Source of the DNA: an uncultured Eubacteriales bacterium
GTDB taxonomy: Bacteria; Bacillota; Clostridia; Christensenellales; Aristaeellaceae
Reading direction: 5' to 3'
DNA length: 5,623 bases
Assembly (NCBI GenBank): GCA_900553905.1
Contig: USFL01000116.1
Span: forward strand, 1 to 5,623
Below the pieces are notes generated by a model. It ran no database searches, was not told where the DNA came from, and worked only from the letters and a program-made list of their open reading frames with translations. Position numbers and translations under genes: made by a program. Shown piece by piece: positions 4,071 through 5,623 of this stretch (positions are counted from its first letter, which is position 1; the number at the start of each line of letters is the position of its first letter).

Positions 4071-5623
4071 TCATCCCTTGGCCTGCTGACGGTCCAGAAG
4101 CAGCAGCACCATCACGCTCATGTCGTCCCTGGGCGCGCCGCCCCCGGCCAGCAGCGCGTTTCTAAGCAGGGCGTCGGCCATGCGCTGCGGCTGGATGTAC
4201 AGGCTCTCGGTCAAAGCCTGGGTGAACTGCTCGTCCGTTTCAAAGGCGTCGGCCACGCCGTCGCTGACCATCACAAGGATGTCGCCGCTATGCAGGCGGT
4301 ACTGCGTGGAGGTCGCCGCCGCCTCCTCCAGAATGCCCAGCGGCAGGGACGCGCCCTCCACCTTCTTCATGTGGCTGCCGCGCACCACCCACGAGGCGCA
4401 TGCGCCCAGCTTTTCGGAGTATACGTTGCCCGTCCACAGGTCCACGTCGGCCAGGTCCACGGTGGAAAAGCGCTCGTCCTCCTGGGCGGAAAGCATGATG
4501 CCGTTTACCGCCGTGATGGCCTGGCGGCGCGTATACCCCGCCTCCAGCAGCAGGGTAAGCAGCTCAAGGGTCTTTTCGCTCTGCCGGTGCGCCTCCTCGC
4601 CGTGGCCCATGCCGTCCAGCAGCATCATAAGCAGCCGGCCGCCATCGCAGCGCTTGGCCGAGCACGCGTCGCCGCACACGCCGTCTCCCTCGCCGCGTTC
4701 GCCCGCACACACCGACGCCATCCCCACCGACGCGCTGTAGAGCGGAATCTCCTCCAGCTCCACGCGCCCGCGCCCCGCGCGGGTGATGGACAGCGGCAGA
4801 TCCTCCTCCGTGGCCAGATAGCGCAGCAGCATTTCCAGCGGCTTCTGCACCGGCATCATGCCGTCGGTTTCCAGCGCGGCCTGCAGGTGTCCGTCCACCC
4901 GGCGCGCGTAGCTGAGCCGTGCGGGAACGTTGAGCTCCTCCAACGCCAGGTTGAGGATGTGCGCCGCCTTGAGGTCGTTGAGGCTTTCGCCGCCGGCCAT
5001 CATGCCCAGCTCCCCCAGCGTGCCCGACAACGCCGCCAGGTGCGTCAGCGTCAGCTCCCGCTCGTAGCGCGCCTTTCGGATTCCCGCCTCTCTCCGCTTG
5101 AGGACGGCCAGGGCCTCCAGCGCCGTTTCCTCAATGGACTCCGCGCGCAGGCATCCGTGCTCGGCCAGGGCGGGCAGGTTGTCCTCATCCACCGCCTCGC
5201 CGCGCTCCACGCGATCCATCATATCCGCGAGCAGACGTTCCGTCCTGACGCGCCCCTTGCCCCAGCAAAGCTCGCGATTGGCGCACCGGGTGCAGAGCAG
5301 CTCGCCCAGCTCCTCGCCGCTGGTGACCGCCTGGCTTCCCGGATCGGGCAGGGCCTTGGCCAGCCGCTCCAGTGCGTCGCGCATGTGCGCGATGCGCTGG
5401 CTCACAAAGGCCGTCTCCATGCTCCGCACGCCCGGCTCCGGGCCGCGCGCCAGAACCCGTACCTGTTCCAGCACCCATCCCGGCAGCAGCGCATATGCCG
5501 CCGCGCCTGCCACCGCCGCCCAGAAGGGAATCGTCGGGCCGCTCAGCGGTGTGAGCGAATAGCCCAGCGCCCAGCCCGCCACCGCCGCCGGCGGCAGCAG
5601 CCAGCGCCGCCGCCCTACCGCCG
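4071..5623 (-). CDS. spoIIE: Stage II sporulation protein E, C-terminal part with PP2C-type phosphatase domain
   Basis: SpoIIE is the membrane-bound serine phosphatase that dephosphorylates SpoIIAA-P and thereby releases sigma-F in the forespore; it also acts at the polar septum with FtsZ. The frame stays open to the right edge, so the N-terminus and most membrane helices lie outside. About 517 codons are visible against roughly 830 in Bacillus subtilis. Numbering from an internal GTG at 5582, residues 1-37 are the end of the membrane domain, about 50-260 a helical regulatory region, and about 280-500 the PP2C-like phosphatase. Metal-site motifs are complete: GD at 304-305, DGMGHGEEAH (323-332), VSDGVADAF (439-447) and RDDMSVMV (485-492). 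A cysteine motif CTRCANRELCW (97-107), with Cys144 further on, could bind a metal. The frame ends with TGA at 4071. The gene converges on the barstar operon, and no T-rich terminator for it is visible within 100 bases downstream. The identification implies an endospore former. Confidence 0.95.
   Translation of the reverse strand, partial: AVGRRRWLLPPAAVAGWALGYSLTPLSGPTIPFWAAVAGAAAYALLPGWVLEQVRVLARGPEPGVRSMETAFVSQRIAHMRDALERLAKALPDPGSQAVTSGEELGELLCTRCANRELCWGKGRVRTERLLADMMDRVERGEAVDEDNLPALAEHGCLRAESIEETALEALAVLKRREAGIRKARYERELTLTHLAALSGTLGELGMMAGGESLNDLKAAHILNLALEELNVPARLSYARRVDGHLQAALETDGMMPVQKPLEMLLRYLATEEDLPLSITRAGRGRVELEEIPLYSASVGMASVCAGERGEGDGVCGDACSAKRCDGGRLLMMLLDGMGHGEEAHRQSEKTLELLTLLLEAGYTRRQAITAVNGIMLSAQEDERFSTVDLADVDLWTGNVYSEKLGACASWVVRGSHMKKVEGASLPLGILEEAAATSTQYRLHSGDILVMVSDGVADAFETDEQFTQALTESLYIQPQRMADALLRNALLAGGGAPRDDMSVMVLLLLDRQQAKG

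Noticed and set aside
4120..4740. A plus-strand open frame of 206 codons inside spoIIE
   Set aside because: It is antisense to the conserved phosphatase domain and Ser/Arg/Pro-rich, as expected from the reverse complement of GC-biased coding sequence.

Overview
The window looks like chromosomal DNA from an endospore-forming, GC-rich member of the Bacillota (a Clostridia-type genome). The evidence is a clear SpoIIE phosphatase, canonical Shine-Dalgarno sequences (AGGAGGT, AAGGAG), a SigA-like promoter with a perfect TATAAT, and VanZ, RDD and PHP families common in that phylum. The sequence is GC-rich and gene-dense, with a few short intergenic gaps. I see no RNA gene, IS element, CRISPR array or prophage signature. 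Genus cannot be assigned from this stretch.

Layout from left to right. (1) The C-terminal end of an NAD(P)-dependent malic enzyme runs rightward off the left edge and stops at 293. (2) A hairpin terminator at 304-341 separates it from a convergent leftward operon. (3) That operon holds an atypical extended SDR reductase (1562-2584) followed by a VanZ-RDD fusion membrane protein (349-1551). The ribosome binding site of the second gene overlaps the stop codon of the first. (4) A 145-bp divergent control region (2585-2729) carries two back-to-back SigA-type promoters whose -35 boxes form an inverted repeat. (5) Rightward from there come a PHP-domain metallohydrolase (2730-3611) and a small barstar-family protein (3693-3971), probably co-transcribed, ending at a strong intrinsic terminator (3997-4032). 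(6) The C-terminal two thirds or so of spoIIE run leftward from the right edge to 4071: the end of the membrane domain, the regulatory region and the complete PP2C-type phosphatase domain.

How the genes may work together: malic enzyme (pyruvate/malate metabolism) and SpoIIE (activation of sigma-F in the forespore) have well-defined family roles and look unrelated to the middle block. The middle block is a divergent pair of small operons sharing one promoter region: SDR plus VanZ-RDD to the left, PHP plus barstar to the right. No family-level pathway links these four genes. The shared control region is the best sequence argument that they respond to a common signal. The most unusual points are the symmetric promoter region, the orphan barstar with histidine at the position of barstar Trp38, and the two-domain VanZ-RDD protein. 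I do not see convincing evidence of a wholly new system.
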